Positions 17,169 through 25,386 of a stretch of 64,000 nt of DNA are shown here, piece after piece. The stretch lies in contig NZ_KI913949.1 of NCBI RefSeq assembly GCF_000332095.2, forward strand, positions 3,618,596 to 3,682,595. The letters are read 5' to 3'. The notes beneath the pieces are model-generated. The model saw only the letters and a list, made by a program, of their open reading frames with translations, did no database searches and was not told the DNA's origin. Position numbers and translations under genes: made by a program. Within the stretch, counting starts at the first letter, position 1, and each line of letters opens with the position of its first letter. This DNA is from Leptolyngbya sp. PCC 6406. GTDB taxonomy: Bacteria > Cyanobacteriota > Cyanobacteriia > Phormidesmidales > Phormidesmidaceae.

Positions 17169-17417
17169 ATGACGACCCTTCACATTGAGATTTTGGGTAC
17201 AGGCTGTAAGAAATGTCAGCAGTTGGAGGCCAATGCCAAGGCGGCGATCGCCACCCGCAACCTAGACGCTGACATTGCCCACATCACCGACACCATGGAA
17301 ATTGTCAAACGTGGGGTGATGAAAACCCCGGCTCTGGTGGTCGATGGCAAAGTATTGAGCCAGGGCAAGGTACTGGACCCCACTGATATTGAGGCTCTCT
17401 TGACCGCAGGGAACTAG
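17169..17417 (+). CDS. Small thioredoxin-fold protein (TM0996/MTH895 type)
   Basis: An 82-residue protein with the redox/metal motif GTGCKKCQQL (CxxC at residues 14-17) and the thioredoxin cis-proline region MKTPALVVDGKVL. Such small redox proteins are repeatedly encoded beside PF03773 permeases in metal and metalloid loci. It lies 48 bp after merR and about 130 bp before the permease. It likely delivers or reduces the permease substrate in the cytoplasm; this is inference from context. Confidence 0.88.
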   Translation: MTTLHIEILGTGCKKCQQLEANAKAAIATRNLDADIAHITDTMEIVKRGVMKTPALVVDGKVLSQGKVLDPTDIEALLTAGN

Positions 17418-17480
17418 ACCTCTGGGTTCTGCTCGGGGATGCAAAAGCCTCCTGGGTTAGCAAAAAAGAACCCGGAGGTC
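17417..17480 (+). promoter_or_regulatory. Mutually exclusive hairpins (possible attenuator) between thioredoxin and permease genes
   Basis: The 3' arm GAACCCGGAGGTC (17468-17480) can pair with GACCTCTGGGTTC (17417-17429) or with CCTCCTGGGTT (17448-17458). Two alternative 5' arms competing for one 3' arm is the layout of an attenuator, or simply a decayed duplicate. There is no clear U-run after it, so it is not a canonical terminator. Confidence 0.45.
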
Positions 17481-17550
17481 TGAACGAGATTAAGGCTTAG
17501 CGTTATTCACATCACATCTCCCCGATCGCATCGGAGAGGAGGGTAGTTTT

Positions 17551-18867
17551 ATGCATTTTTGGAAGTCGGAATGGAAACCGCTGCTGTGGATTGTGGCGGG
17601 GTTTCTGGTGTGCTTTTATCTGCCGGTGGAGGCGATTCAAAACTCGGAGCGGTTGCGCAATGCGGTGTTTGAGTCGCTACATCTGGTGCGCTGGTATGCC
17701 CAGGAGCATGTGCTGCTGTGCCTGATTCCAGCATTTTTTATTGCCGGTGCGATCGCGGTTTTCATCTCCCAAGACGCGGTGATGAAATACCTGGGGGCCA
17801 ACGCGAACAAAGTGCTCGCCTACAGTGTGGCCTCGGTGTCGGGCACCATTCTGGCGGTGTGTTCTTGCACCGTACTGCCGCTGTTCGCCGGGATCTACCG
17901 TATGGGGGCAGGGCTGGGGCCAGCGACAGCCTTTCTCTACTCTGGCCCTGCCATCAACGTACTGGCGATTATTCTCACGGCACGGGTGTTGGGCCTCCAG
18001 TTGGGTATCGCTAGGGCCGTTGGGGCGATTCTCTTTAGTGTGGTGATTGGGCTGGTGATGGCCTTTATTTTTCGCAAGGAGGAGCTGGAGAAAATCGAAG
18101 CCCAAGCCGGATTGCCGGAGCCAGAGGTCTCTCGCCCGCTATGGCAAAATACCCTGTTCTTTGGAGTGATGGTGGGTATTCTGGTATTCGCCAACTGGGC
18201 TAAACCCGCTGAGGCAGCGGGCACTTGGGCCGCTATCTATGGGGCTAAGTGGTGGATTACCGGAGCCCTAGGCGTTGCCTTGGCGGCCATTCTAGTGCGT
18301 TGGTTTGAGCTGAATGGGGGCAAAGTCATGCTCGTAACCGGCGTTACCGCCGTGCTGGCCTTTCAGTTTGCCGCGCAGCCGATGATTGCCTTTGCGGCAG
18401 CGGTGATCGGGCTTTCGTGGCTGACCAGCACCAACAAAGACGAGGCTGGCGAATGGTTTGAGACCACTTGGGACTATGCCAAGCAGATTTTGCCACTGCT
18501 GTTTTTTGGGGTGGTGGTGGCGGGAGCCTTGCTTGGTCGCCCTGGCCAAGAGGCGCTGATTCCCTCCCAGTGGATTATCTGGGCAGTCGGGGGCAATTCG
18601 ATTTTCTCTAATTTCTTTGCGTCGCTGGCGGGGGCGTTTATGTATTTTGCCACCTTGACCGAGGTGCCGATTTTACAGGGACTCATTGGCAATGGCATGG
18701 GACAAGGGCCAGCCTTGGCGCTGCTGCTGGCGGGGCCGGCCCTATCGCTGCCAAACATGCTGGTCATTCGCAGCATTATGGGCACAAAAAAGACCGTGGT
18801 ATTTGTGGCTTTGGTGGTAGTGATGGCGACGATTTCGGGGATAGTGTTTGGCGCGATTTGGGGATGA
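17551..18867 (+). CDS. PF03773-type permease (ArsP-like, DUF318)
   Basis: A 438-residue membrane protein with about 10 helices and the family hallmark CSCTVLPLFAGIYRMGAGLG near 108-127, repeated as an inverted half-site near GNSIFSNFFASLAGAFMYF and LLLAGPALSLPNMLVI. ArsP-like members export trivalent organoarsenicals; other members have unknown substrates. It lies downstream of merR and the CxxC thioredoxin gene and is presumably controlled by that MerR. The membrane-embedded cysteine pair in VCSCTV could bind a soft metal or metalloid. The substrate is not resolved by sequence. Confidence 0.85.
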   Translation: MHFWKSEWKPLLWIVAGFLVCFYLPVEAIQNSERLRNAVFESLHLVRWYAQEHVLLCLIPAFFIAGAIAVFISQDAVMKYLGANANKVLAYSVASVSGTILAVCSCTVLPLFAGIYRMGAGLGPATAFLYSGPAINVLAIILTARVLGLQLGIARAVGAILFSVVIGLVMAFIFRKEELEKIEAQAGLPEPEVSRPLWQNTLFFGVMVGILVFANWAKPAEAAGTWAAIYGAKWWITGALGVALAAILVRWFELNGGKVMLVTGVTAVLAFQFAAQPMIAFAAAVIGLSWLTSTNKDEAGEWFETTWDYAKQILPLLFFGVVVAGALLGRPGQEALIPSQWIIWAVGGNSIFSNFFASLAGAFMYFATLTEVPILQGLIGNGMGQGPALALLLAGPALSLPNMLVIRSIMGTKKTVVFVALVVVMATISGIVFGAIWG

Positions 18868-19125
18868 GTATTGGTTTGACAGGTTTGCTAATTGGCGATC
18901 GCTTATCCCTCCCTCCCCTTGACCTTATACCCATATACAAGCTCTACCATCAGTACAGCCGCCCTCGGGGTAGACCTTGGGACACTACACATTCACCCTG
19001 AGTTGATCTTTCAATTGTGTGCTTAATGAAAAAGCGTTTTCTTGGCTTCTATGATTGGGAGCCTTTATTTTGGGGATCTTGCAGCGAATAGCGAATAATG
19101 TAAAATAGGATCGACTGTTAAATCT
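18868..19125. other. Junction region after the permease, left edge of the AT-rich Gabija block
   Basis: No credible gene is present beyond a 21-codon frame at 19026. The first part is GC-rich and holds the second MerR-type promoter. From about 18990 it becomes AT-rich like the helicase gene. The promoter points into DNA with no gene, so its original target appears to be lost or displaced. Confidence 0.6.
18919..18950 (+). promoter_or_regulatory. MerR-type promoter/operator 2 (20-bp spacer), orphan
   Basis: TTGACC at 18919-18924 and TACCAT at 18945-18950 are separated by 20 bp, with TATACCCATATA in the spacer. Its flanks (CCCTTGACCTTATACCC and TACCATCAGYACAG) match the promoter at 23542-23573 closely. 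It drives rightward, but the next genes run leftward, so it has no visible target. Confidence 0.75.
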
Positions 19126-20901
19126 CTATTCTGGAAGGGGGGTAAATAAGTCTTCAGGAATATACTTAATAAATCGAGATGGCTTTCCTTTCCATGTTCT
19201 GGTGGTTTTTACTGCGCTAGTTAAATAAACAGCTTTACGTGCTCGTGTAACAGAAACATAGAAAATTCGACGTTCTTCTGCAAGATCTTTTTCATTACTG
19301 TGAGTTTTGTAAAAAGGAAGTACATCATCTTCAAGTCCAGCCAAGAAAACATAGTCAAATTCTCTTCCTTTAGATGCATGTCCTGACATAATCTGGACAG
19401 CACTATATCCTGCCAAACGATTTATAGCGTCAGATAGGTTTAACCCGAGAGACTGCGCTTCTTGCTTTAAATCATCAAGCATTTTATGTAAATTACTTAG
19501 CAATCGATTCGCCTCAGTGGAACTCCAGCATACATCTTGAATGAGAGTCTCCAGGCACACTATCTCGCAAATAGTCTCAACTTTTTCAGGAGAAGGTTGG
19601 AAATCCAGCTTTTCTAACAGACAGTCGCGAATTCTTATTGTAAGGTCTAGAGCATCTTTATCTCCAAGACGATTGGATATTCCTTCATCTTCAATAACAT
19701 CTAATACTTTTCGTAGTTGAATACTAGAATTCAGATCACAAGACAAAGACAGAATTGCCAAGCCTAAGGATATCTCCCATGAATCTTGGAAGTTTAATCG
19801 ACTCCTGTCAAACCAATGAATCGCAACCTTATCTAGCTCCGTCAATATTTCATTTACCCTTGCTCTATTTCGGGTAATAACTGCAATCTCACCCAAGGTT
19901 TGAGTTTTATTTTCGATTACCAATTGCGCAATCCACTGAGCTATCTGAACAGATTCAGCATTGTGAGTGGGAAACTCACGTTTATACAAAGATCCAAGAT
20001 TTTTTGACGCAGCTTGGATTTCCTTAGGTGCCCGATTGATTTCGAATCCGATTATAGCTTTAGCTGCATCAACGATAATTTGATCAGATCGAAAATTGGT
20101 TCCCAGAATGATTTTTTCGGCATTAAGTGATTTTTCTATTCTAGTGACATTCTCCCTGACTGCACCTCTAAATCTATAAATTGCTTGATCATCGTCTGCT
20201 ACTATGGTACTCCCAACAGCATCTTTTGCTAGAAGAGAGATCATTTCAAGTTGCTGAAGATCGCTATCTTGGAATTCATCAGCTATGATGTAACGGAAGA
20301 AGTTTTTAAAGAGCCTACCTGCTAAAACTGATTCTTGCAATAAGCGAACTGCTAATGCCACTAAATCTCCAAAGTCAAGGGCATTTCTTCGAACAAGCTC
20401 TTCTTGGTAATTTGTGTAAGCAATGCGTAATTTCAGATCTAAACTATCATCATTGTGCCCTGGATAAATCCCTTTTCTTTTGAGTCTTTCGAGTGTTGAT
20501 TTGAAATTACTAGATGAAACCCCCTTTAAACACTTGGATTTTACATTGCTAATAATCTCTTCTTGTACATCCTTTTCAAGTAGTTCAAAGTTCTCTTGGA
20601 TGCCGACATCACTTCCATAGCATCTTAACAAATAAGACCCAAATGCATGAAACGTCCCTATCCAAACCCGACTTAATTGTTGAAAACCTTTTGCGCGTAG
20701 TCGCGATCGTATTTCATTGGCAGCAGCATTAGTAAAAGTTATTGCCAGTAAACCATAGGGTTCCGGAATGATATTATTCTCAAAAATATAAGATATTTTC
20801 TCGATTATGGTGTGGGTTTTGCCACTCCCAGGTCCAGCGAGGACAACAGTATGTCCAGTTGTTTTATGAACAATATAATCTTGTTCTGGTGTAAGAGTCA
20901 T
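19126..20901 (-). CDS. gajB: UvrD-like helicase, GajB of a Gabija-type defence system
   Basis: A 591-residue superfamily 1 helicase. Motifs are: Walker A GPGSGKTHTI at 23-32, ITFTNAAANEIRSRL, Walker B IIADEFQDSDLQQLEMI near 215, GTNFRS, MSGHASKGREFDYVFLAGLEDDVLP and FYVSVTRARKAVYLT. It follows the OLD-family nuclease gene with a 5-bp gap, the gene pair and order that define Gabija (GajA plus GajB), where GajB senses DNA ends and activates GajA upon phage attack. It is about 100 residues longer than the reference GajB. It is AT-rich relative to neighbouring genes. Confidence 0.87.
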   Translation of the reverse strand: MTLTPEQDYIVHKTTGHTVVLAGPGSGKTHTIIEKISYIFENNIIPEPYGLLAITFTNAAANEIRSRLRAKGFQQLSRVWIGTFHAFGSYLLRCYGSDVGIQENFELLEKDVQEEIISNVKSKCLKGVSSSNFKSTLERLKRKGIYPGHNDDSLDLKLRIAYTNYQEELVRRNALDFGDLVALAVRLLQESVLAGRLFKNFFRYIIADEFQDSDLQQLEMISLLAKDAVGSTIVADDDQAIYRFRGAVRENVTRIEKSLNAEKIILGTNFRSDQIIVDAAKAIIGFEINRAPKEIQAASKNLGSLYKREFPTHNAESVQIAQWIAQLVIENKTQTLGEIAVITRNRARVNEILTELDKVAIHWFDRSRLNFQDSWEISLGLAILSLSCDLNSSIQLRKVLDVIEDEGISNRLGDKDALDLTIRIRDCLLEKLDFQPSPEKVETICEIVCLETLIQDVCWSSTEANRLLSNLHKMLDDLKQEAQSLGLNLSDAINRLAGYSAVQIMSGHASKGREFDYVFLAGLEDDVLPFYKTHSNEKDLAEERRIFYVSVTRARKAVYLTSAVKTTRTWKGKPSRFIKYIPEDLFTPLPE

Positions 20902-20906
20902 AAGAG

Positions 20907-22955
20907 TTACTCATTATCAGCAGCTTTCTCAACCTCTCGTCTAATCAACTCAGCATATTCTTGACAGCCACATCTTTCTATTGAATCAGCTACAGCTAGC
21001 CTGACTTCGTGCTGAATCAGTAAACTATCCTCCGACTTTCCTATAAATTGAATAAGGCTGTTAGGAGTTTCCTCTAATTGCATCTCTGCCAGAAAGCATG
21101 TCAATCTTTCAGAATAATTGGATAGTAGAGTTTCTCGAATTACATCATAGAAACCCGCAGTGCAAGCACGCTGCTCAAAATAATTATCCACAGGAATACC
21201 ACCTATACTTTCTAAAACAGCTTTTCGTATACTGTTAGCATAGCAATCAGGAACACGCTTCACTTCTGCTGCCGTCTCGGCAACAGCACGTGCTACTGGA
21301 ATTTTAAGATTGTCCCGTTTTGCTATGAAAGATGAAATCCCTACTGGATCTTTTCTGAGATTTTCTTTTTCCAAGTGTGAATCTAATGCTTTGGATTGTG
21401 AGTCATGTTCTGGATCTGCATCTTTAATTGCTTGAATTACAACACCTAAGTATCCACTTCTACATATCTCTTCCTCAAAACATTCGCTTGCTCCTATCCA
21501 ACCTACTTCACTTAAAGTTTTTTCGCGTTTTGTTTTTATTTCAGGTATATCTTGTTTGCATGCAAGACATGTATCCTTATCTATTAAGCCAGAATGATAT
21601 GCTGCATCAACTAGTTTATTTGTATTCTCTAGTATATCGGTGTCATACGTAACTATTACAGGAATTTTGAATTGATCACTTTGGCAGGATCTAATGATAA
21701 AGGAATACTGCTTATATCCACCTGCTGATACTATAGAGATCCCATCTCTATCCAAATCACAGCCCAATAATTCAGCAAAAGCTGGTAATGCAATTAATTC
21801 ACTTTCACCCTCAACAATTAGGATGGCTCTAGAGAAGAAAACCTCAGCTTTTCCCTCTCGCATAAAATGGCTTAATTCTTTGCGGGCAGTGCTCCCTAAC
21901 TTGCTGGGATCCAACTGATATGCTTGGGTTTCATCTGAGGCTATAGAACGCAAAAGAATTAAACTGAAGGGATCAGCATATTTAATAATTGAAGGAGAAT
22001 GCGTTGTGAGGAATATTGGTGCATTAATCTCAGCTAGATCCTTAAATAAGGAACGTTGTGCATGAGGGTGCAAATGGGCTTCTGGTTCCTCAACTGCTAA
22101 AATAGGAGTACCTCGATCTTCTGATGCTACACGATGGCGAAACATTGCTATCAAAGTCAGATTTTGTAATCCCGTTCCATGACGGGATATGTCTGACTGA
22201 ATAGAACCGACAGTTTTTCGTATGTTTAGTCGAAAACCTTGCACTAATCTGGATGTATCTTCGCCTGCAATGGCAACAAGTATTTCACTTTGTCCTCCAG
22301 GCATATATGGTGTCAATTGCTTAGTCAAGCCCTGAGCGAGCTTTGATATGTCTTGTCCCTTGCTCAGAGCATTATTGGCATTACAAAGATGACTTTTTAC
22401 ATCGTCTTGCACGTCTGTAAAGTCTATTTCACTTAACAATTGAGCAAGCAATCCACGTCCTGTTGCGCGTGTGTCACGTGTTGCGTCTCGAACTGCATCT
22501 AGGAAATAAAGTGGCACGGCACGAACCATTCGACGCGACATCGAAATAGGGTTGTTAGATCTTCCATTTGGTGGAAGTAGTTGAGTTATCCAGGTATAAA
22601 TTCCATCATCGTCCAGCTCAAATTTTCCCTCAATGGTGACAAAAGTCTCTTCACCATCTTGCTCTATACGCTCTCTAAAGCACGTTTCCACTTCAATGTG
22701 CTTTTGAAGGTCACCAAGTTCCACTTTTATTGAAAAATAGTTTTCTCCTGCCACCCTTGCATTGTCATTAATATCTTCTTGTGACAAAGCAAGTCTTAAG
22801 CTCTCTGCCTGTGGATCAAAGAGTAAACGGAGAGCATGAAGAAAATTAGATTTTCCAGCATTGTTTTCCCCAAGAATGACCGTTACACCCCTTGGGAATA
22901 TATCTACTCTACGTAAATTTCGAAAGTTTCGAATAGATATTTTGCGTATTTTCAT
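20907..22955 (-). CDS. gajA: OLD-family ATP-dependent nuclease, GajA of a Gabija-type defence system
   Basis: A 682-residue protein with an N-terminal ABC/SMC-type ATPase (Walker A GENNAGKSNFLHAL at 29-42, Walker B region LAVEEPEAHLHPHAQ, H-loop TTHSPSI) and a C-terminal TOPRIM nuclease domain (ILIVEGESELIALPAFAELLG near 378-398; later VIVTYDTDILENTNKL). In Gabija, GajA is the DNA-nicking nuclease whose activity is held off by nucleotides. It is the first gene of the pair, and the ATG at 22955 gives the usual KIRKISIRNFRNL start. It is longer than reference GajA (about 580), mainly after the TOPRIM domain. The AT-rich composition suggests acquisition. Confidence 0.87.
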   Translation of the reverse strand: MKIRKISIRNFRNLRRVDIFPRGVTVILGENNAGKSNFLHALRLLFDPQAESLRLALSQEDINDNARVAGENYFSIKVELGDLQKHIEVETCFRERIEQDGEETFVTIEGKFELDDDGIYTWITQLLPPNGRSNNPISMSRRMVRAVPLYFLDAVRDATRDTRATGRGLLAQLLSEIDFTDVQDDVKSHLCNANNALSKGQDISKLAQGLTKQLTPYMPGGQSEILVAIAGEDTSRLVQGFRLNIRKTVGSIQSDISRHGTGLQNLTLIAMFRHRVASEDRGTPILAVEEPEAHLHPHAQRSLFKDLAEINAPIFLTTHSPSIIKYADPFSLILLRSIASDETQAYQLDPSKLGSTARKELSHFMREGKAEVFFSRAILIVEGESELIALPAFAELLGCDLDRDGISIVSAGGYKQYSFIIRSCQSDQFKIPVIVTYDTDILENTNKLVDAAYHSGLIDKDTCLACKQDIPEIKTKREKTLSEVGWIGASECFEEEICRSGYLGVVIQAIKDADPEHDSQSKALDSHLEKENLRKDPVGISSFIAKRDNLKIPVARAVAETAAEVKRVPDCYANSIRKAVLESIGGIPVDNYFEQRACTAGFYDVIRETLLSNYSERLTCFLAEMQLEETPNSLIQFIGKSEDSLLIQHEVRLAVADSIERCGCQEYAELIRREVEKAADNE

Positions 22956-23172
22956 AAATCTTTTTTGCGTAAATCTAAAATTTTGACGGCATCTTAACTG
23001 AGCTTAGTTTCTTTAAGATTATTGTGTCTGTGATCATCATCACAATGAAAACAAAATTAGAATCTACTACAAGTTCACGCAACCAGATCAAATATAAATC
23101 AGGCTTGTGGGGCATAGTCACAATGAGTTATATACTATCCATAATCTACCAAGGCGTTAGTATCAAAGCGTC
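22956..23172. other. Divergent AT-rich region between gajA and a cysK start fragment
   Basis: It should hold the gajA promoter (leftward) and the original promoter of the truncated cysK (rightward). No gene is seen. Composition matches the Gabija genes rather than the GC-rich flank, so it belongs to the acquired block. Confidence 0.55.
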
Positions 23173-23231
23173 ATGAAAATCTCTGCCGATACTACTGAAA
23201 TCATTGGTCACACACCTCTAGTCAATCTGAC
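23173..23231 (+). pseudogene. cysK (cysteine synthase A) 5' remnant
   Basis: ATG at 23173 encodes MKISADTTEIIGHTPLVNL, the characteristic start of O-acetylserine sulfhydrylase CysK/CysM (the TPLVxL substrate-loop motif). After about 19 codons homology stops and the sequence becomes the antisense of the DUF2703 gene, so the frame that continues to 23448 is an accident. The rest of the gene is missing. Confidence 0.8.
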
Positions 23232-23466
23232 CATTTACCCGAATGGTGGGAGAACTCACAAACCGAAGCTGCTGGGCCTGGGCCTCGGACTCCACCACAA
23301 TTTTGTAGAACTCAACCGCTGTATCGGTGCTGGCGAGAACGGGCTGAAGGGTCGCAACCGCCTGCTCCAGGTTAGCCAAGGAGCCCGTACACCGAGAGCA
23401 GGTGGCCAAGTCAAGGGCCAGCAGTTCGATGGTGAGGGTGCGCGGTAGGGTCGTTGTCGGATTCAT
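23218..23466 (-). pseudogene. DUF2703 small thioredoxin-like protein, truncated C-terminus
   Basis: ATG at 23466 has a strong RBS (GCAGGAGGACTGTG). The product begins MNPTTTLPRTLTIELLALDL and has ATCSRCTGSLANLEQAV (CxxC) and VSSPTIRVNG, matching DUF2703. It ends after VNGQID; those last residues come from cysK antisense DNA. Full-length members carry a further conserved Cys-rich part of about 40-50 residues. It is divergent from the Tat-signal gene. It may still make a short protein. Confidence 0.75.
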
Positions 23467-23541
23467 CACAGTCCTCCTGCGTTGATGTTCACCCAGGTAG
23501 ACGACGAAGTTGCAAAAAGGACGCAAAAGTTGCAAAAACCC

Positions 23542-23573
23542 TTGACCTTATACCCAAGTACAGGCTTTACCAT
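23542..23573 (+). promoter_or_regulatory. MerR-type promoter/operator 3 (20-bp spacer) before Tat-signal gene
   Basis: TTGACC at 23542-23547 and TACCAT at 23568-23573 are separated by 20 bp. The spacer has TATACCCAAGTACAGG, and the flanks are nearly identical to promoter 2. It is oriented toward the gene at 23656 (leader about 80 bp). This supports that gene being in the regulon of the MerR at 16704. Confidence 0.8.
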
Positions 23574-23655
23574 CAGCACAGTTGCTGCTTAAGCCGTTCC
23601 TAGCTTCAGGCCCGTTGCAACCATCATCCTATCGTTTTCATAACTACATCGTTTT

Positions 23656-24624
23656 ATGGTTAACCGTCGTCATTTTCTCTCTGCCGGTGCTGCCCTCACC
23701 GCCGTGGGCTTTGCCGCTACCCCCCAGGCCCAAGCGGCTGAGGCCCAGCGCCCAGCACCCGCCGGAGCCATCACCTTCTACGCCGAAATCCGCGTGGCCG
23801 AACCTGAAAATGCCGCTCTGCTGGAGAACATCCAGGCCCAGTCTGAATCGCTGCAAGCTGCGGCTGGATTTCTCAGTCTCTCTGTGAAGCAGATGACTGG
23901 CGACTCGACGATGGTGAAAAACTACCCCGAAGCCTATAAGGGGATGCTGGCAACGGCCTATGCCGATGCCGTAGCAGCCCACTCCCTGCCCTACTTCTAC
24001 TCGCTGTTTGTGCGTTTTGCCGATTACGCCAGTCTGCAAGCCGCCCAAGTTGATCGCTGGTTTGACACGGTGGTGATGCCCCATCTCCACGCCTACGCCA
24101 TGACTCCAGAGGGGCCACAGAAAACGCCCCTGATGCTGGAGGCGTACAGGGGTCTGTATCAGACAGTGGTGGCGGGCGATCGCACCGCCATCTATCGTCA
24201 AGCCGAGGAAATTCTAGCCTTTCTACGCCGCCCAGTGGATTTGCCTGATCGCCACTACATCACCGTTGGCAACCACGTCATGATTCAGGATGGGGTGCTG
24301 CAACCCTTTGAGGCCAAAACCGCAGAGCTGCTGGCGATCGCCCAGCAGACCTACCAGCCTGCCGCCACAGATACTGGACTCCCCGGTGCCGTTGACAACC
24401 GCCACTACCGCAAAGCCGTCAGCACCGAAATTCTCCGTAACGCCTTCCCCGATGGCGATCTGCGGGCCTATCTCATGCATGGAGTGTGGGAGTCGGTATG
24501 GGATCACGAAAACTCCCACCTCGACCCCCGCTTTAAGCAAACCGCTGCCCCCGTGGGGGCCATGGTGGTCAGCGGTCCGGTGGAACCCTTCTATGAAACC
24601 CGACTTGTTCGGATGCGCTGGTAG
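23656..24624 (+). CDS. Tat-exported protein of unknown function under MerR-type promoter
   Basis: A 322-residue protein beginning [20 protein letters not shown], a twin-arginine signal (RRHFL plus hydrophobic stretch) with a likely cleavage after AQA near 28. The first domain, about 40-145 ([47 protein letters not shown]), resembles the antibiotic-biosynthesis-monooxygenase ferredoxin-like fold. The second (150-320) is unrecognised, with HMIQD and WDHENSH-like His/Asp-rich spots. Tat export suggests a folded, perhaps cofactor-bound enzyme in the periplasm or lumen. The upstream 20-bp-spacer promoter implies metal-inducible expression. No function should be assigned. Confidence 0.8.
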   Translation: MVNRRHFLSAGAALTAVGFAATPQAQAAEAQRPAPAGAITFYAEIRVAEPENAALLENIQAQSESLQAAAGFLSLSVKQMTGDSTMVKNYPEAYKGMLATAYADAVAAHSLPYFYSLFVRFADYASLQAAQVDRWFDTVVMPHLHAYAMTPEGPQKTPLMLEAYRGLYQTVVAGDRTAIYRQAEEILAFLRRPVDLPDRHYITVGNHVMIQDGVLQPFEAKTAELLAIAQQTYQPAATDTGLPGAVDNRHYRKAVSTEILRNAFPDGDLRAYLMHGVWESVWDHENSHLDPRFKQTAAPVGAMVVSGPVEPFYETRLVRMRW

Positions 24625-24633
24625 GAGGCATCC

Positions 24634-24786
24634 ACGAGATGCAAGATGGTGTGAAACAAGCAGGCCAGAGCCTTGAGGGTTAGTTCAGTTGAGTAACCGC
24701 AACCCTTGAGTACGTCCTGCAACAGGCTCTCGAAGAACTGCACACCCTACTATTGCATCTCGATCCAGCTCAGCAAAAACCATTAC
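24634..24786 (+). other. Imperfect inverted repeat and coding remnant
   Basis: GATGCAAGATGGTGTG near the left end pairs imperfectly with CACACCCTACTATTGCATC at 24741-24759. In between, one plus frame reads VTATLEYVLQQALEELHTLL, then LHLDPAQQKPLLI, stop, which looks like the C-terminal end of a gene now lost. The origin is not recognised. It may be a decayed mobile element. Confidence 0.4.
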
Positions 24787-24794
24787 TCATATAG

Positions 24795-24855
24795 CAATTC
24801 TATTTAATTCCTGAAGACCCTCGCAGCGTGGCTGGGAAGCATAACTCACGGAGGC
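24795..24855. repeat. Dispersed cyanobacterial repeat, copy 2 (diverged)
   Basis: Resembles 16498-16560: CAATTCTATTTAATTCCTGA, then AGACCCTCGCAGCGTGG and a decayed ACTCACGGAGG arm. The hairpin is no longer perfect. It lies directly upstream of the ArsR-type gene. Confidence 0.6.
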
Positions 24856-24902
24856 AGCAGAGCGCTTGACAATGCCTTGGCCTTGGCCTATCATTCAACC
24901 AC

Positions 24903-25229
24903 ATGGTTGATTCAAGTGTTTCCCTTAATAAAATTTTTGGTGCCCTCGCCGACGTGACACGACGAGACATCCTTGAACGGGTATCGAGAGCAGAGTGTAC
25001 TATCAGCGAATTAGCGGAACCCTATGCGATGTCCTTGGCCGCGATCGCAAAGCACATCAGTGTGTTGGAGAAAGCCGGACTTATTACCAAGCGTCGAAGC
25101 GGCAAGGAAAAAGTGATTCTGATTCAACCGAAGACCTTCAAAGTAGCCGCAGCATATCTCAGTGAGTATGAAAAAATATGGAGTGCCCGTTTTGATGCTG
25201 TAAGCCTTCAGGGGTTCACGAAGAATTAA
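24903..25229 (+). CDS. ArsR-family winged-helix transcriptional regulator
   Basis: A 108-residue ArsR/SmtB-type regulator: KIFGALADVTRRDILERVSR, TISELAEPYAMSLAAIAKHI (recognition helix) and SVLEKAGLITKRRSGKEK (wing). No obvious metal-binding cysteine set is present apart from one Cys near 32. This subgroup usually lies next to an AHSA1/SRPBCC gene; here no such partner follows, only transposase and restriction fragments, so its partner was probably lost. Targets are unknown. Confidence 0.87.
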   Translation: MVDSSVSLNKIFGALADVTRRDILERVSRAECTISELAEPYAMSLAAIAKHISVLEKAGLITKRRSGKEKVILIQPKTFKVAAAYLSEYEKIWSARFDAVSLQGFTKN

Positions 25230-25265
25230 GGGTTTCAGGGTCTCGATAGGGGTTAAGGTAGGCTC

Positions 25266-25385
25266 ATGAGTGAAGGCAACCCTAAGACCAAAGGGAAGCG
25301 GAAGCGCGGCGGCCAACCGGGGCACAAAGGATATTCCCGCAAGCTGTATCCCCTATTAGAGCGGGAAGCGCTGAAGTGGTACTGA
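25266..25385 (+). pseudogene. IS66-type transposase remnant
   Basis: An ATG-initiated 39-codon frame reads KRKRGGQPGHKGYSRKLYPL. RGGQPGHKG is the hallmark of the zinc-finger-like N-terminal region of IS66-family transposases. Nothing else of the element remains, and the frame ends at a junction with the next fragment. Confidence 0.65.
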
Positions 25386-25386
25386 C

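Noticed and set aside
23173-23448. 91-codon plus-strand protein starting like CysK
   Set aside because: Only the first 19 codons are CysK; the rest is antisense to DUF2703 and is an accidental open frame.
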